NCBI GenBank assembly: GCA_033856235.1
Contig: JAWVFI010000007.1
Coordinates: 1 to 64,000, forward strand
Direction: 5' to 3'
DNA from: DASXRU01 sp033856235
GTDB taxonomy: Bacteria; Acidobacteriota; Blastocatellia; Pyrinomonadales; Pyrinomonadaceae
DNA: 64,000 nucleotides
Below the pieces are notes generated by a model, which worked only from the letters and a program-made list of their open reading frames with translations, searched no databases and was not told the DNA's origin. A program made the translations under genes and the position numbers. Positions 1 to 8,897 of this stretch are shown piece by piece (position 1 is the stretch's first letter; each line of letters starts with the position of its first letter).

Positions 1-334
1 TGAGGATCTGCGAAATCAATGTGCGTCGCAGCGGCAACTCTTCGCGATCGATTGCCGTTCGCGGCCGGAGTGGTTTCCCCGTCTCACTGTCGATGGCGCC
101 CGCCAGCAAGCTCCGCACAAAACCGCGGAAGAGGTAGACCGGAAACTCGCCCCAAACCCCGCGCGTCCTGGAGCCGTCGAGAAGTTTGTCCGTCACCAAT
201 TCCAACAGCGTATGAGAGGCTGCCAAATAGACAAACTTTTGCGCTTCGCCCCTGGCGACATACTCCGCACATCGCGCCAGCAACCGCTCGCGGTTCGTTC
301 CCAAAACCGGACCGAGCCAGATTTGTTTCGACAT
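1..334 (-). CDS. AddB-like PD-(D/E)XK nuclease/helicase, N-terminal part (runs off left edge)
   Basis: An open minus-strand frame starts with ATG at 334 and stays open to base 1, giving about 111 residues beginning MSKQIWLGPVLGTNRERLLA. The early GPVLGTNRE stretch, the YLAASHTLLELVT segment and the GVWGEFPVYLFRGFVR segment resemble the N-terminus of AddB-type (RexB-like) helicase-exonuclease subunits, where a degenerate P-loop lies near the start. Such proteins process double-strand DNA ends for recombination. The catalytic nuclease part would lie outside the window. It is divergent in function but collinear with rmuC and the exonuclease upstream on the same strand, giving a DNA-end-processing neighbourhood. 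The family call is from recalled similarity only. Confidence 0.6.
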   Translation of the reverse strand, partial: MSKQIWLGPVLGTNRERLLARCAEYVARGEAQKFVYLAASHTLLELVTDKLLDGSRTRGVWGEFPVYLFRGFVRSLLAGAIDSETGKPLRPRTAIDREELPLRRTLISQIL

Positions 335-378
335 GATGGAAAACGCTATCCGCAGATTACGCAGAACACTAAGATGGG

Positions 379-458
379 GATGTCCGACAAACTTCAGTTT
401 GTCGCATCCGGTTGAAAGTCTGTTCTAGTGGGCGACAAACTGAAGTTCGTCGGACATC
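379..458. repeat. Paired palindromic REP-like element (REPIN-type)
   Basis: Two 27-base arms at 379-405 and 432-458 are inverted copies with one mismatch, separated by 26 bases. Each arm is itself a palindrome around GACAAACT-TC-AGTTTGTC. It sits between the AddB-like gene and rmuC. The architecture, two palindromes in inverted orientation, matches REP doublets, and related motifs occur at 42669, 47669 and 62743. Confidence 0.75.
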
Positions 459-504
459 TAAAGCGCCGTCGCCGCTTCGCTCTGCCGGCGCACTCCATAA
501 GGAC

Positions 505-1977
505 TTAGTCGCCGGCGCTGGTACTTCGAGAACTTAGTAGCGGCAGCGAATCATCCTCCGGGGCTGTGATTTCTCCCGCCACCAGATCAGGAAACAGACC
601 GCCTTCGTCCAACGTCAGCGGCCGCGCGCTTTTATCGATCGGTTCCAGAATCTGAATCTCTTCCCCCGCGATCGCGCCTCGTTCTTTGAACTTTCGGGCC
701 GTCACCAGGACGCGCGCTTCCAGCGAGCCCACTCCTTTGTTGTACGACTCCAGCGCGCGATCCAAGCCGCGGCCGATCTCCGCAAAATAATTGGTGAACT
801 TTCGCAGCCGGTCATAGAGATCCTTGCCGAGCTTGCTTACCTCTTGCGCATTCTCAGCCATCTGTTCCTGCCGCCAGCCGTAAGACACAGCCTTGAGCAG
901 CGCGATCAAAGTGGTCGGCGTGGCTATAATCACGCTCTGACCCACCCCGTCTTCAATCAGCTTCGGATCATGTTCCAGCGCCGCGCTGTAGAAAGTTTCG
1001 CCGGGCAGAAAGAGCAATACAAATTCCGGCGTGGGCTGCACTGCTTCCCAGTAAGACTTCCGGCTTAGCGCAGTGATGTGTCCGCGCACCAAACGCGCAT
1101 GTTCCTTTAGCTTGGCCAGGCGAATGGTTTCATCGGTCGTAGAGATCGATTCGTAAAACGCATCGAAAGGCACTTTCGAATCGACAACTATCGTCCGGTT
1201 TCCCGGCAATCGCACGATAAGATCGGGGCGAATCCGGCTGTCTTCGGTCGCCACAGTTTCCTGTTCGACGAAGTCGCAATATTGCAGCATGCCGGCGAGC
1301 TCGACCACTCGTCGCAACTGAATCTCGCCCCAGCGGCCACGCACGTGCGGCGCGCGCAGAGCCTTCACCAAATTTCCCGTTTCAGCCTGCAGTTGTAATT
1401 GCGACATGGCCAGCGCCCGCACTTGTTCACGTAACTCCGAATAAGCCCCGGCGCGGTTCCTCTCCAGTTCGCCAATCTTGCCATCGACCTTTTCCAGGGA
1501 CTCTCTAAGCGGTTGCACAAGCTTATCGATGGCCTGGGTTCGCAATTCGAGATCGCCTTTGGCGCTTTCCTGAAATTTGCTGAGGGTCGCGCGCGCCAGC
1601 TCCAGGAACGATTGGTTATTGTCTTTGAGGGCATCTCGCGAAAGGGCTTTGAACTTCTCGGCCAGCTCGTCGGCCGCTTGTTTGAATGATTCTTTTCGCT
1701 CCTCCGCGGCGCGCCGTTCGCCCTCCAGATTCGCTTTCAAGACGCTGCTTTGCTCTCTGACTAAACCGTGATCGGCAACCTCGCGCTCAAAAGCTTCCTG
1801 AAGTCTTTTCAACTCGTTTTCTTTGCCCAACAAGCGTTCGCTGAGCTTAGCCAGCTGCGCCGCACTCTCGGAGCGTGCGCGGTCGTACTCCTGCCTGAGC
1901 CGGGCTCTGGAGATGAGCCAGACGCAGATTGCGCCCAGTACCACGCCACCGAGAAGCATCAAGGGGTAAGCTAACAT
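505..1977 (-). CDS. rmuC: DNA recombination protein RmuC
   Basis: A 490-residue protein with one N-terminal membrane segment (about residues 4-24), a long coiled-coil stretch to about residue 200, and a conserved C-terminal core. Hallmarks are HVRGRWGEIQLRRVVELAGM, the RPDLIVRLPG motif and VVDSKVPFDAFYE, the last belonging to the restriction-endonuclease-like fold of RmuC. RmuC limits inversions at short inverted repeats and acts on DNA ends or collapsed forks at the membrane. The start is the ATG at 1977; the membrane segment directly after it supports this. It lies between two other DNA-processing genes on the same strand. Length and motif order are typical of the family. Confidence 0.93.
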   Translation of the reverse strand: MLAYPLMLLGGVVLGAICVWLISRARLRQEYDRARSESAAQLAKLSERLLGKENELKRLQEAFEREVADHGLVREQSSVLKANLEGERRAAEERKESFKQAADELAEKFKALSRDALKDNNQSFLELARATLSKFQESAKGDLELRTQAIDKLVQPLRESLEKVDGKIGELERNRAGAYSELREQVRALAMSQLQLQAETGNLVKALRAPHVRGRWGEIQLRRVVELAGMLQYCDFVEQETVATEDSRIRPDLIVRLPGNRTIVVDSKVPFDAFYESISTTDETIRLAKLKEHARLVRGHITALSRKSYWEAVQPTPEFVLLFLPGETFYSAALEHDPKLIEDGVGQSVIIATPTTLIALLKAVSYGWRQEQMAENAQEVSKLGKDLYDRLRKFTNYFAEIGRGLDRALESYNKGVGSLEARVLVTARKFKERGAIAGEEIQILEPIDKSARPLTLDEGGLFPDLVAGEITAPEDDSLPLLSSRSTSAGD

Positions 1978-2042
1978 TCAGTAGATTTTATCAGGGATGT
2001 TGCAGAAGTGAAACACGGGAGCGTTCACGGGACAATGCGAGA

Positions 2043-3074
2043 TCAACGTCCAAAGCAGGCCACCATTCGCTCGTAAACTTTTCGCGTGACGCGCACGTCG
2101 TTCAGGTTGTACTCGCGAATCTCGGCCAGCTTGCCGGCGTAGTAGAGATCGAAAACCTTGCTGCCTTCCACCGTGGCGGTCTTGCTGGATTCAATCCCCA
2201 GCGCCCAGGCGATGTCATCGAGGCTGATGTTCCGCTTTCCTCCCGACCACCAGCGGTGCATCGTGTCAAAAACGCCGCGGACGTTGTATTCGCCAAGGTT
2301 GATCAGCGAGGGCACGCAGATGTTATTGATCAGGCAGCGCTGGAAAATAAAAGGCAGATCGAAGCCGATTATGTTGTGGCCTACGATTTCGTCGCTCTCG
2401 GAATCGAATTCTTTCAGGGACTCCAGAAATGACATCAAGGTTTGCTTTTCGTCCTGCTCCTGATCTTCATTATCAATGCCAAAGACGTGCTCGCTGCCTC
2501 CCTCCGTAACTCCTTCAATTTCAAAACCGGGAATCGGGCCGACGTGTAGCGCGATGGAAAGCACGCGTCCGGAGGTCGCGCTCAAAGCACCAAGCTGGTA
2601 AACGCGTTCCTCTTCGGCGGCAATGTCTTCCAGATAGCGCTGCTGCTGCTCCCAACGCATATTGCCGAGCCGCAGGCTTCTTTCCAGTTGCGGGCCGACG
2701 CGCTCGCGATACTCCGGCAACGCCAGCGTTTCAATATCCATTGTGAAAGCGCGAGGCAAAACCGGGTCGGCGTGCTGGTGTTCGCGGTATTGCTCGAGAG
2801 TGATGGGTCGATACTCCGAAACCACAAACTGCGAGCGATCCTGAAAAGTTTCCAGCCGGCCGGTAGCGCCCCAAAGTCCAGGCTTGATGTCTTTCCAGAC
2901 GTCCAGCACCTCGCCCCAGACTTTCAAAGCCAGGTTGCCGGTCGCGTTGCGGGCGGTGATGTCATAGAAGGGTTTGCCCTGCTGGGTGCGACGTTCGCGC
3001 ACGCTCGTGACCACCAGCATCAGCCACACTTCCTCGCCAAAAGGAAGCTCGGGAATTGGAATGTTGCCCTTCAT
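2043..3074 (-). CDS. PolB-type DEDD 3'-5' exonuclease with N-terminal OB fold
   Basis: The frame is open from 3170, but ATG at 3074 (MKGNIPIPELPFGEE) gives a natural N-terminus of 343 residues. Residues about 15-90 look like an OB-fold nucleic-acid-binding domain (VTSVRERRTQQGKPFYDI..., then GATGRLETF). The rest carries the ribonuclease-H-like exonuclease motifs in order: TMDIETLAL (DxE), IVGHNIIGFDLPF (H/D) and YNLNDVRVT with the last acidic residue, as in PolB-related exonucleases. It probably trims single-stranded or structured DNA 3' ends. It is next to rmuC and close to the AddB-like gene, suggesting a repair role. A Shine-Dalgarno sequence before 3074 is not obvious. Confidence 0.75.
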   Translation of the reverse strand: MKGNIPIPELPFGEEVWLMLVVTSVRERRTQQGKPFYDITARNATGNLALKVWGEVLDVWKDIKPGLWGATGRLETFQDRSQFVVSEYRPITLEQYREHQHADPVLPRAFTMDIETLALPEYRERVGPQLERSLRLGNMRWEQQQRYLEDIAAEEERVYQLGALSATSGRVLSIALHVGPIPGFEIEGVTEGGSEHVFGIDNEDQEQDEKQTLMSFLESLKEFDSESDEIVGHNIIGFDLPFIFQRCLINNICVPSLINLGEYNVRGVFDTMHRWWSGGKRNISLDDIAWALGIESSKTATVEGSKVFDLYYAGKLAEIREYNLNDVRVTRKVYERMVACFGR

Positions 3075-3229
3075 GAAATGAGTTGACCTGGTATTAACGT
3101 CCCAAAACTTTGCGGTGATTACCGAAGCGAAGCAGCATGATACAGGGCGCAGACAAATCTCCCAAGACACACGTTCGCGGAAAGTGATTTATCTATCACC
3201 CGCGCTCAACCACTTTGATTGTTTGGGAG

Positions 3230-3991
3230 TTACCGTTTCCGGAAGGAAATATTGCCCGTGTAGTTGGTAATGCTGATGGAGGAGCTTGGTTGGCCAATAT
3301 CGCCCGTGAATTTCCGGCCGTCACCGAGCGTCTTCATGCTGTTATTCCAAAAAGGCCCCAGCTCCAGCCGCCGGTTAGGTGTCCAGGCTACCAGGTGAAA
3401 ACCAGAGTCTGCTGGAATGTGCAGAGTGATATTGCCGGAGTTTGATTTGAACTCGTAGTTGCCGCCGGACGAAAGCCGGCCGTCAAAGAAAATGTCACCC
3501 ATCGTGTTCGAGGCAAACACTCGCTCGGCCCCGATACCGCTGAGAATGATGTCGCCTTCCGACGAAACGTGCGCTCGCACCAATCCGCCCTGAATGTTGC
3601 TGACGGTAATCTGGCCGCGCTTGGTTTCGAGGTCAACGGAGGAATGGACGGGAACGTAAATGGTGAAATTAACGTCACCGACATCGCTCCGGCCGCGGTT
3701 GTCCCCCACGACGTCAACTGTAACGCCGCTTTCAGTTTGTCGCGGCGCCAATTGCGCCGAAGGAGATTCCAGCGTAGCAGTCAGTTTGATCTCATTACGG
3801 TCCCACGTTTCGACCGTGATAGTGCCGAACAGGTTCTTCAGCTCCAGGCGAACGTTCTTGCCGGTAGGATAACGACGCGTCACGCTCTTTTGCGCGAAGC
3901 CGGAGCCAGCGCTAAGAAACACCAGCAGGCAGCTAAGCAATAGATACATACCAGCGCGGGCGCGGCTATTTTTTCTAAGGGGCAAGTGCAT
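3230..3991 (-). CDS. Secreted DUF4097-family beta-repeat protein
   Basis: From ATG at 3991 the protein has a basic N-region (MHLPLRKNSRARAG), a hydrophobic core and a plausible signal-peptidase site after GSGFAQ. The mature part is made of short alternating beta motifs (VRLELKNLFGTITVETWDRNEI, VDLETKRGQITVSNIQGG, EGDIILSG, GNYEFKSNSGNITLHIP), typical of DUF4097 / adhesin-like beta solenoids. The frame remains open to 4114, so starts at 4072 or 4039 are possible; 3991 is preferred because it gives a clean signal peptide. It follows the sigma and anti-sigma genes on the same strand and is probably their envelope-localised partner. The molecular function of the family is not established. Confidence 0.75.
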   Translation of the reverse strand: MHLPLRKNSRARAGMYLLLSCLLVFLSAGSGFAQKSVTRRYPTGKNVRLELKNLFGTITVETWDRNEIKLTATLESPSAQLAPRQTESGVTVDVVGDNRGRSDVGDVNFTIYVPVHSSVDLETKRGQITVSNIQGGLVRAHVSSEGDIILSGIGAERVFASNTMGDIFFDGRLSSGGNYEFKSNSGNITLHIPADSGFHLVAWTPNRRLELGPFWNNSMKTLGDGRKFTGDIGQPSSSISITNYTGNISFRKR

Positions 3992-4073
3992 CGTCGTCGG
4001 TATGGGATCCATTAATCCAGGAAGCGCTGCTTCTGACATTGAGGAAAACTGGAAATTATCGCCTGCGTGCATT

Positions 4074-4781
4074 TTAGAGATCGGCAAACTCCCGTAGCAG
4101 ATCCATCTTGTCATTAAGGGCCGAGTTGAGCATTTCTTCGGATACTTCGTCTTGAGGATTCTTTCGTAGCTCGGCGAGGGAATTCTCGACGGCCTGATCG
4201 ATGACCTTCAGATTACGATCGAATGTTTCCCGTAGCTGCGGACTCCACCTGGCCTTATTCAATTCGACTCGCTGGTTCCAGTAACTGATCGCCTGTTGCT
4301 GTTTCCTGATTCGATCCTCAGGGAAAGCAGATGCGCTCAGTGCCGCTATTGAGGTCGAGCCCCCACCGCGCGAACCAAAGACCTTGTCGCCAAAACTGTG
4401 AACGCTAAGCCCGGTGGCCAGCGCGACTATCACGACGATCCCCGCGACCGCCGCGGCCAGTTGGGGAAAGGTCAGTTCCCAACTGCGATGGCCAATGCGC
4501 GAGAGCCAGCCGGTGCGCGGCTCGCTACCGGGATTACCGCCAGTCGTGCGCTGGCTTTCGAGTATGTTGCGAATCCGCAACCAGGCCGCGCGTTCGTTCG
4601 GCGGCGCGTCATATTGTCCTCGCTGCTCGCGGCAAAAGCCGACGATCGCGCTGAGGTCGTTGCGCACATCGGCGCATTCCAGACACTCTTCTAAATGGAC
4701 GCTAAAGGTGGCGTAATCTTCGCGACCCAAAGATCCATCAACAAATTCACTAAGCAGGTCTCGGCACTTTTCGCAGTTCAT
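4074..4781 (-). CDS. Zinc-finger anti-sigma factor, membrane anchored
   Basis: 235 residues. The N-terminus MNCEKCRDLLSEFVDGSL followed by HLEECLECADVR is a zf-HC2 anti-sigma zinc-binding domain (Cys-x2-Cys ... His-x3-Cys-x2-Cys). A single membrane helix lies near residues 110-130 (FPQLAAAVAGIVVIVALATGLSV), followed by a largely helical exported region with repeated charged segments. Such proteins bind and silence the cognate ECF sigma factor, here the gene immediately upstream at 4986-5564. The stop lies just before the possible upstream starts of the DUF4097 gene, so the three are probably co-transcribed. Confidence 0.85.
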   Translation of the reverse strand: MNCEKCRDLLSEFVDGSLGREDYATFSVHLEECLECADVRNDLSAIVGFCREQRGQYDAPPNERAAWLRIRNILESQRTTGGNPGSEPRTGWLSRIGHRSWELTFPQLAAAVAGIVVIVALATGLSVHSFGDKVFGSRGGGSTSIAALSASAFPEDRIRKQQQAISYWNQRVELNKARWSPQLRETFDRNLKVIDQAVENSLAELRKNPQDEVSEEMLNSALNDKMDLLREFADL

Positions 4782-4985
4782 TGCTCATAACCTCTGACCG
4801 GTTGCGCAGAATATTCTAACTTTGTGGGCGCGCAACTATTCATGGTCTTTAACTCAATCAAGGGGAGACTGCGTTCCACACCTCCGCGAGCTGGAAATGC
4901 TCGCCGGGCGCGACTTTTTGTAACGTTTTCCACCTGTTTTCCGGGTTCCGGGGTGACCGATGAAACCTGCGGAACCTGTTGGAAG

Positions 4986-5564
4986 CTATTGGGGCTCATT
5001 CTGTTGCCTCAAAAGTCCTCGTAATTTCATGCGCGCCTTGTGGAGTTGCGATTTTGACGTTCCTACCGAGCATCCCAGCATGCGCGCAATCTCTTCGTGT
5101 TCATGTCCTTCGATATCATGGAGAGTGAAAACCGTACGGTAGCCCGGTGGCAACTGCGCGATGGCCTTGTCCAGAGCGATTCGATCAACCACCGGCATCG
5201 AGTTGGGATTCTCAGTGCCTTTCACGATCTGGATGGGCGTTTCACCGTCTTCGGTCGTCTGCTCCATCCGCACTCCGCGCTTGCGGAAGTGCATCAGGAC
5301 CTGGTTTACCGTCAAACGGTGGAGCCAGGTGGTGAAGGCCGACTCGCCCCGGAAACTTCCGATCTTGCGAAAGAGCTGGATGAAGACTTCCTGAGCCAGG
5401 TCTTCAGCCTCCGAGACATTCTGCGTCATTCGCAAGCAGAGGGAATAGACGCGACGATTGTGGCGCTGGTAAAGCTCCTCGAAGGCCTGCATATCGCCTC
5501 CGTGAGCCGCTTGCGCCAGCTCGTAGTCCGATCGTCCACTTGTCTCGGTTTCGGCTGCGGTCAC
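4986..5564 (-). CDS. ECF-family RNA polymerase sigma factor
   Basis: 192 residues. Region 2 is clear (FEELYQRHNRRVYSLCLRMTQNVSEAEDLAQEVFIQLFRKI...FTTWLHRLTVNQVLMHFRKR), as is region 4 (LPPGYRTVFTLHDIEGHEHEEIARMLGCSVGTSKSQLHKARMKLR). There is no region 1 or 3, as expected for extracytoplasmic-function sigma factors. It is followed after about 200 bases by its likely zinc-finger anti-sigma factor and then a secreted DUF4097 protein, a common envelope-stress arrangement. The 200-base gap before the anti-sigma gene has no convincing gene. Confidence 0.92.
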   Translation of the reverse strand: MTAAETETSGRSDYELAQAAHGGDMQAFEELYQRHNRRVYSLCLRMTQNVSEAEDLAQEVFIQLFRKIGSFRGESAFTTWLHRLTVNQVLMHFRKRGVRMEQTTEDGETPIQIVKGTENPNSMPVVDRIALDKAIAQLPPGYRTVFTLHDIEGHEHEEIARMLGCSVGTSKSQLHKARMKLRGLLRQQNEPQ

Positions 5565-5986
5565 GTTTTGTTCTGTTCGGGCCAGCCGCGAAGGTGACTC
5601 TACCTCTTCACTGCTTGTTCACCGACATGCAACGCGTCCGCGGGATTTCAAGAAAGCACCGCCCGGTGCATCCCCTGCAAAGCGCAAGGCCGGCTGGGGG
5701 AACCGGGCGGTCTCACGTGGCTTGTGATGCGGCGCTTCTCTCGCGTCGTTGCCCTCGCCCGTTCTAAAGTTGTTTCATTCGTTCTGTTCGTACCATTTTT
5801 GCCCTTGCCGTCTGTTTGGTTCAGGCAAGACAACTTGTGCCAGTCCTGTCGTCCTCGCGCGCCAAGGCACCTAACAGGAGCCTGCAAACCATAATGGAAC
5901 GACTGAGTTTCAGTATGCAATTATCAGCGCAATGCTGACAAGGCGGGAGGGTCTAGGTTTCATGGCCGGTGGCGAACGAAGCGACC
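5565..5986. other. Intergenic region, no gene supported
   Basis: About 420 bases between the sigma-factor start and the end of the comM 3' fragment. A 90-codon minus-strand open frame is present, but its residue composition is low-complexity and charged, with no recognisable domain or ribosome-binding site. The promoter of the sigma/anti-sigma/DUF4097 operon should lie here; no consensus pair was picked with confidence. Confidence 0.5.
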
Positions 5987-6469
5987 TCAGGTCCAGTACG
6001 TGCGATCAAGCGAACGATAGCCGACCGCTTCCGCCACGTGCGCGGAAGTAATGTTTTCTGAGCCTTCCAGATCGGCAATGGTGCGGCTTACTTTCAAAAT
6101 ACGGTCATAAGCCCGCGCCGAAAGTCCCAGGCGGGTCATGGCCCGTTCGAGCATGGACTCACTTTCGGAATCGATACGGCAATGATCGCGAATCAACTTT
6201 GGCGTCATTGCCGCGTTGGAAAAAATGCCCTGACCGGCAAAGCGCTCGTGCTGCCGTTCACGAGCGTTGATAACGCGCTCGCGAATGGCCGCCGACGGTT
6301 CGGAGTTCTGGGCCGGCTCTCCTACCAGCTCTCTGAACTTCACCGCTGGTACGTCAACATGAATGTCGATGCGATCGAGCAGGGGCCCGGAGATACGTCC
6401 CACGTAGCGCTGGATCAGCAGAGGTGTGCAGCGGCACTCCCGCGTCGGATCGTTCCAGAATCCGCACGG
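5987..6469 (-). pseudogene. comM: comM (yifB) 3' fragment, separated by the integrated element
   Basis: 160 codons of the Mg-chelatase-like AAA+ protein ComM, from CCG (Pro) at 6469 through CGFWNDPTRECRCTP and GRISGPLLDRIDIHVDVP to the Mg_chelatase_C domain (AYDRILKVSRTIADLEGSE...AVGYRSLDRTYW). It has the post-Walker-B half of the ATPase and the C-terminal domain but no Walker A. The open frame continues upstream into element DNA to an ATG at 6565, giving about 32 foreign residues that are probably meaningless. The missing N-terminal part is at 32949-34030; joining the two gives 520 residues, the usual ComM length, in frame. Confidence 0.95.
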
Positions 6470-6479
6470 CTGCGGCTTA
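6458..6479. other. Left attachment site (att junction), core GG at 6468-6469
   Basis: On the comM sense strand this junction reads AAGCCGCAG-CC-GTGCGGATTC. To the left in window coordinates is native comM; to the right is element DNA. The CC core (GG on the plus strand at 6468-6469) is the only base pair step shared in codon register with the right junction at 32949-32950. Confidence 0.8.
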
Positions 6480-6621
6480 CGACGAGGACGATAGGATTTA
6501 TTTGCCCTTAGAAATTTCGTGATGATCCCGGCGCACTCATCCCAAACGATCTTAATCAAGCACACCGGGCCGGGACGGCATAACCGTATCGCCGTTCTCA
6601 GACGTCGCGTAAACTAAATGT

Positions 6622-6771
6622 ATGAAAAAAACACATTGCCTTCAAGGCCACCGGTTTGATTGCGCCAACACCCTAATTCGACGTGATCATTTTCGCTCGT
6701 GCCGTGCTTGCAGCCGCCGACGGTCGGCAGATCGTTACCGCCGCCTCAAAGCGACGGGCAGCACTCTCTAA
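6622..6771 (+). CDS. Small zinc-ribbon-like protein, 49 aa
   Basis: A short frame starting ATG at 6622 (MKKTHCLQGHRF...) and ending TAA at 6769-6771. It has a C-x2-GH ... N ... C-x2-C pattern (HCLQGH, then RSCRACSRRR) followed by a basic RYRRLKA tail. This matches the pattern of tiny phage and plasmid zinc-binding proteins related to HNH-like zinc fingers. It is the first gene inside the left end of the element and precedes the primase on the same strand by 75 bases. Function is unknown; DNA binding is likely from composition. Confidence 0.55.
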   Translation: MKKTHCLQGHRFDCANTLIRRDHFRSCRACSRRRSADRYRRLKATGSTL

Positions 6772-6846
6772 CAACTGCCGAGAGTCGCAACTTAGATCCG
6801 AAATTGAATCCAACACGCTCACGCAGCGGGCCAACGACGAAAACTA

Positions 6847-8250
6847 ATGATAAATACATCTCCGCCTTCGCAAGAAGCTTGCAAGGTAATCGCAGAGATC
6901 AAAGCCCGGGAGTTCGACGGTACGATTGAGGCAAAGCAGTTATCGCTGAATTTCACTGGCTTCGATGCCATAGTCCGGGCGGTAGGCATCAACAAAGCCT
7001 CGCTGCAAAAGTATTGTCAGATCGTGATCGGTCTGGCTAAGGGTCGGACTGGCCAGTTCCAATGTTCTGATCTGACGGTGGGGGCCAGATATTTTTACGG
7101 TGAAGGATGGAATGAGCTGTCTGAGAAGGATCGCCTGCGCTGCACGAACCAGGGCCGGCGACTGAACGAAAGGCTTAGCAAGATCGCACCTGATCTGATC
7201 ACTCGGACAGTGCCACCCGGCAAGCCCGCATTTATCCAGGCCCACCTTATCAATCTGATCTTGCGGGTAGGGAAGCTCACGGAGCTGGGGTATTCCGCAA
7301 ATGAAGCCGCTGGTCTGCTGGAGATCCCCATTTCGCTTATCGCTCCAAAGAGGAAAGGGCGCTCTAAGCATGCGAAGCATAAAACCATCAAGACTCTGGC
7401 AGAGCAGATCAACGCTGAGGATCCAGATCTACTGAGTAACCATACAGGGGGTGTGTTTATACATGAGTCACTAAAATGTAACTCCCTCGACCTGTATCGC
7501 ATGATGGGTATAACAGCTTACAAGCTGAGACTCCTGGATGATCAGCTAAACATTCCAGCGATGGATCTCGACCCGGACTTTGAGAAGGCTATCGTCGCAA
7601 GCAATGACAAGAAGCAGAGCTTGATTCTTACCCACACTGCCCCCCACGTGCTGCAATTGGATGACTGCGATGCTGAGGTTGTGGGAAGGATTATGCCCCA
7701 CTGCTTCGAGGTCGTGCAGACTTCGCCGGGGAGCTTTCACTGCCGGTTAGCCCTGCCGATAGGCACAAGGCAGGCGAGCGCAGATTCAGTCAAAAGACGA
7801 CTGCTGAAAAGCTTGAGCATGACTGGTTCCTGTAATGGCGGGGGTGGCAAGACCTTTAGGCTGCCCGGCTCCACAAACTTTAAGCCCGAAAAGGGCAATA
7901 GGATCATTCGCATCCTCGCTCAGGAGAAATTTACATCCATTGCTGAGTTGAGCCTGGCCAACTTGATTCCATACGAGCACAGATCAGCGCCCGCGAATGG
8001 TGGGCCAGCTATCCAAATACCCATCTACAGTCGCGTAAAGACATATCGTGATCATACGAGCTCTGCACGAGATTTTAACTTTTGTCGGCAAGCGGCCAGT
8101 TGGGGCGTGCCGCGCAAACGGATTATCGCTGAATTGCTTGCGGCGAGTACGTCAGCCGCAGAAAAGGGCCGGCAGTATGTCGAGAGAACAGTTGATAAGG
8201 CGATCCGGGACTCTCGGCGCTGGTCATCATCCCCGAAACAATCTGGCTGA
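6847..8250 (+). CDS. RepB-like DNA primase (AEP/PrimPol-type) replication protein
   Basis: 467 residues. The middle resembles the RepB-like primase domain: HVLQLDDCD (the acidic metal-binding motif), then CFEVVQTSPGSFHCRLALP, then GSCNGGGGKTFRLPGSTNFKP (the GS...RLPG.xN.K signature). The C-terminal SARDFNFCRQAASWGVPRKRIIAELL and YVERTVDKAI segments match the helical tail seen after such primase domains. Residues 1-200 are helical and may bind DNA; the region around 115-180 could be a helix-turn-helix. It probably primes or initiates replication of the excised circle. It is the first large gene of the element and is followed by a small zinc-binding protein. Confidence 0.75.
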   Translation: MINTSPPSQEACKVIAEIKAREFDGTIEAKQLSLNFTGFDAIVRAVGINKASLQKYCQIVIGLAKGRTGQFQCSDLTVGARYFYGEGWNELSEKDRLRCTNQGRRLNERLSKIAPDLITRTVPPGKPAFIQAHLINLILRVGKLTELGYSANEAAGLLEIPISLIAPKRKGRSKHAKHKTIKTLAEQINAEDPDLLSNHTGGVFIHESLKCNSLDLYRMMGITAYKLRLLDDQLNIPAMDLDPDFEKAIVASNDKKQSLILTHTAPHVLQLDDCDAEVVGRIMPHCFEVVQTSPGSFHCRLALPIGTRQASADSVKRRLLKSLSMTGSCNGGGGKTFRLPGSTNFKPEKGNRIIRILAQEKFTSIAELSLANLIPYEHRSAPANGGPAIQIPIYSRVKTYRDHTSSARDFNFCRQAASWGVPRKRIIAELLAASTSAAEKGRQYVERTVDKAIRDSRRWSSSPKQSG

Positions 8251-8277
8251 TTCACAAGTCGCAGTAATCGAGCAAAC

Positions 8278-8784
8278 ATGATGCGAGAAAAAATTGAAAT
8301 TTACCCACACGGCAAAATGGGGGAGCATGCGCTGGACGGAGTTGAGGGTAGAGTTGAGGGTTACCTACTCGCCCTTCAATACAAGAATGCAGTCAGCTTG
8401 GGAGCGGCCCTCCGCAGCCTGCGCGGGATCTTGTACTTACTGCCACCGGGAAATGAGCGCGCCGTCATCTGGCTGAGCGCGGCAGCCGTCAGCAGACTGC
8501 CGCAAGATCTGGCTTCCCGATTGATCTATTTAGCCGAATTTGAAATTGATGAGGCTAAGCGACCCTGTGATAAGTGCAAGCGCAGTGACGTGCTATATGC
8601 CTGCGGGAAGTTTGGACATCCGCTCAGACTGATTTGTTTGAAGTGCAGTCGCTTTGCCTCAGCCACGAACGCGAACGCATTAGCGGCGCGGGAGGAGGCG
8701 GAACGACACAAGGATGTCCTTCGCAAGTTCCGGCCGATTCGGAAGCTGGCAAAGCCGCGTTACAAGCTACTAAAAGCCGCTTGA
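8278..8784 (+). CDS. Hypothetical protein with four-cysteine zinc-binding motif
   Basis: 168 residues, not recognised. The N-terminal 95 residues are predicted helical. Then CDKCKRSDV ... LICLKCSRF gives two CxxC knuckles about 23 residues apart, a likely zinc ribbon, followed by a helical basic tail (RHKDVLRKFRPIRKLAKPRYK). It begins 27 bases after the primase stop and has two consecutive ATG codons (8278 and 8281), so it is probably in the same transcript. A role in replication or nucleic-acid binding is an inference from position and composition. Confidence 0.55.
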   Translation: MMREKIEIYPHGKMGEHALDGVEGRVEGYLLALQYKNAVSLGAALRSLRGILYLLPPGNERAVIWLSAAAVSRLPQDLASRLIYLAEFEIDEAKRPCDKCKRSDVLYACGKFGHPLRLICLKCSRFASATNANALAAREEAERHKDVLRKFRPIRKLAKPRYKLLKAA

Positions 8785-8897
8785 TTTGCTGAGCGAATTC
8801 GAACGTTTTTGGTGGATCAGATCGTGAGTGGCTAGGGGTATAGCTATCCGGCTGAATTGAGCATTTCAGAAGCATTTCGATAGGGGCTGGCTTGGTG

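Noticed and set aside
4778..4999. 73-codon minus-strand frame between sigma and anti-sigma genes
   Set aside because: Overlaps the end of the sigma gene and the start of the anti-sigma gene; composition is shadow-like.
5648..5920. 90-codon minus-strand frame between the sigma factor and comM
   Set aside because: No ribosome-binding site, low-complexity charged sequence (NGTNRTNETTLERARATTREKR-like) and no domain; treated as intergenic.
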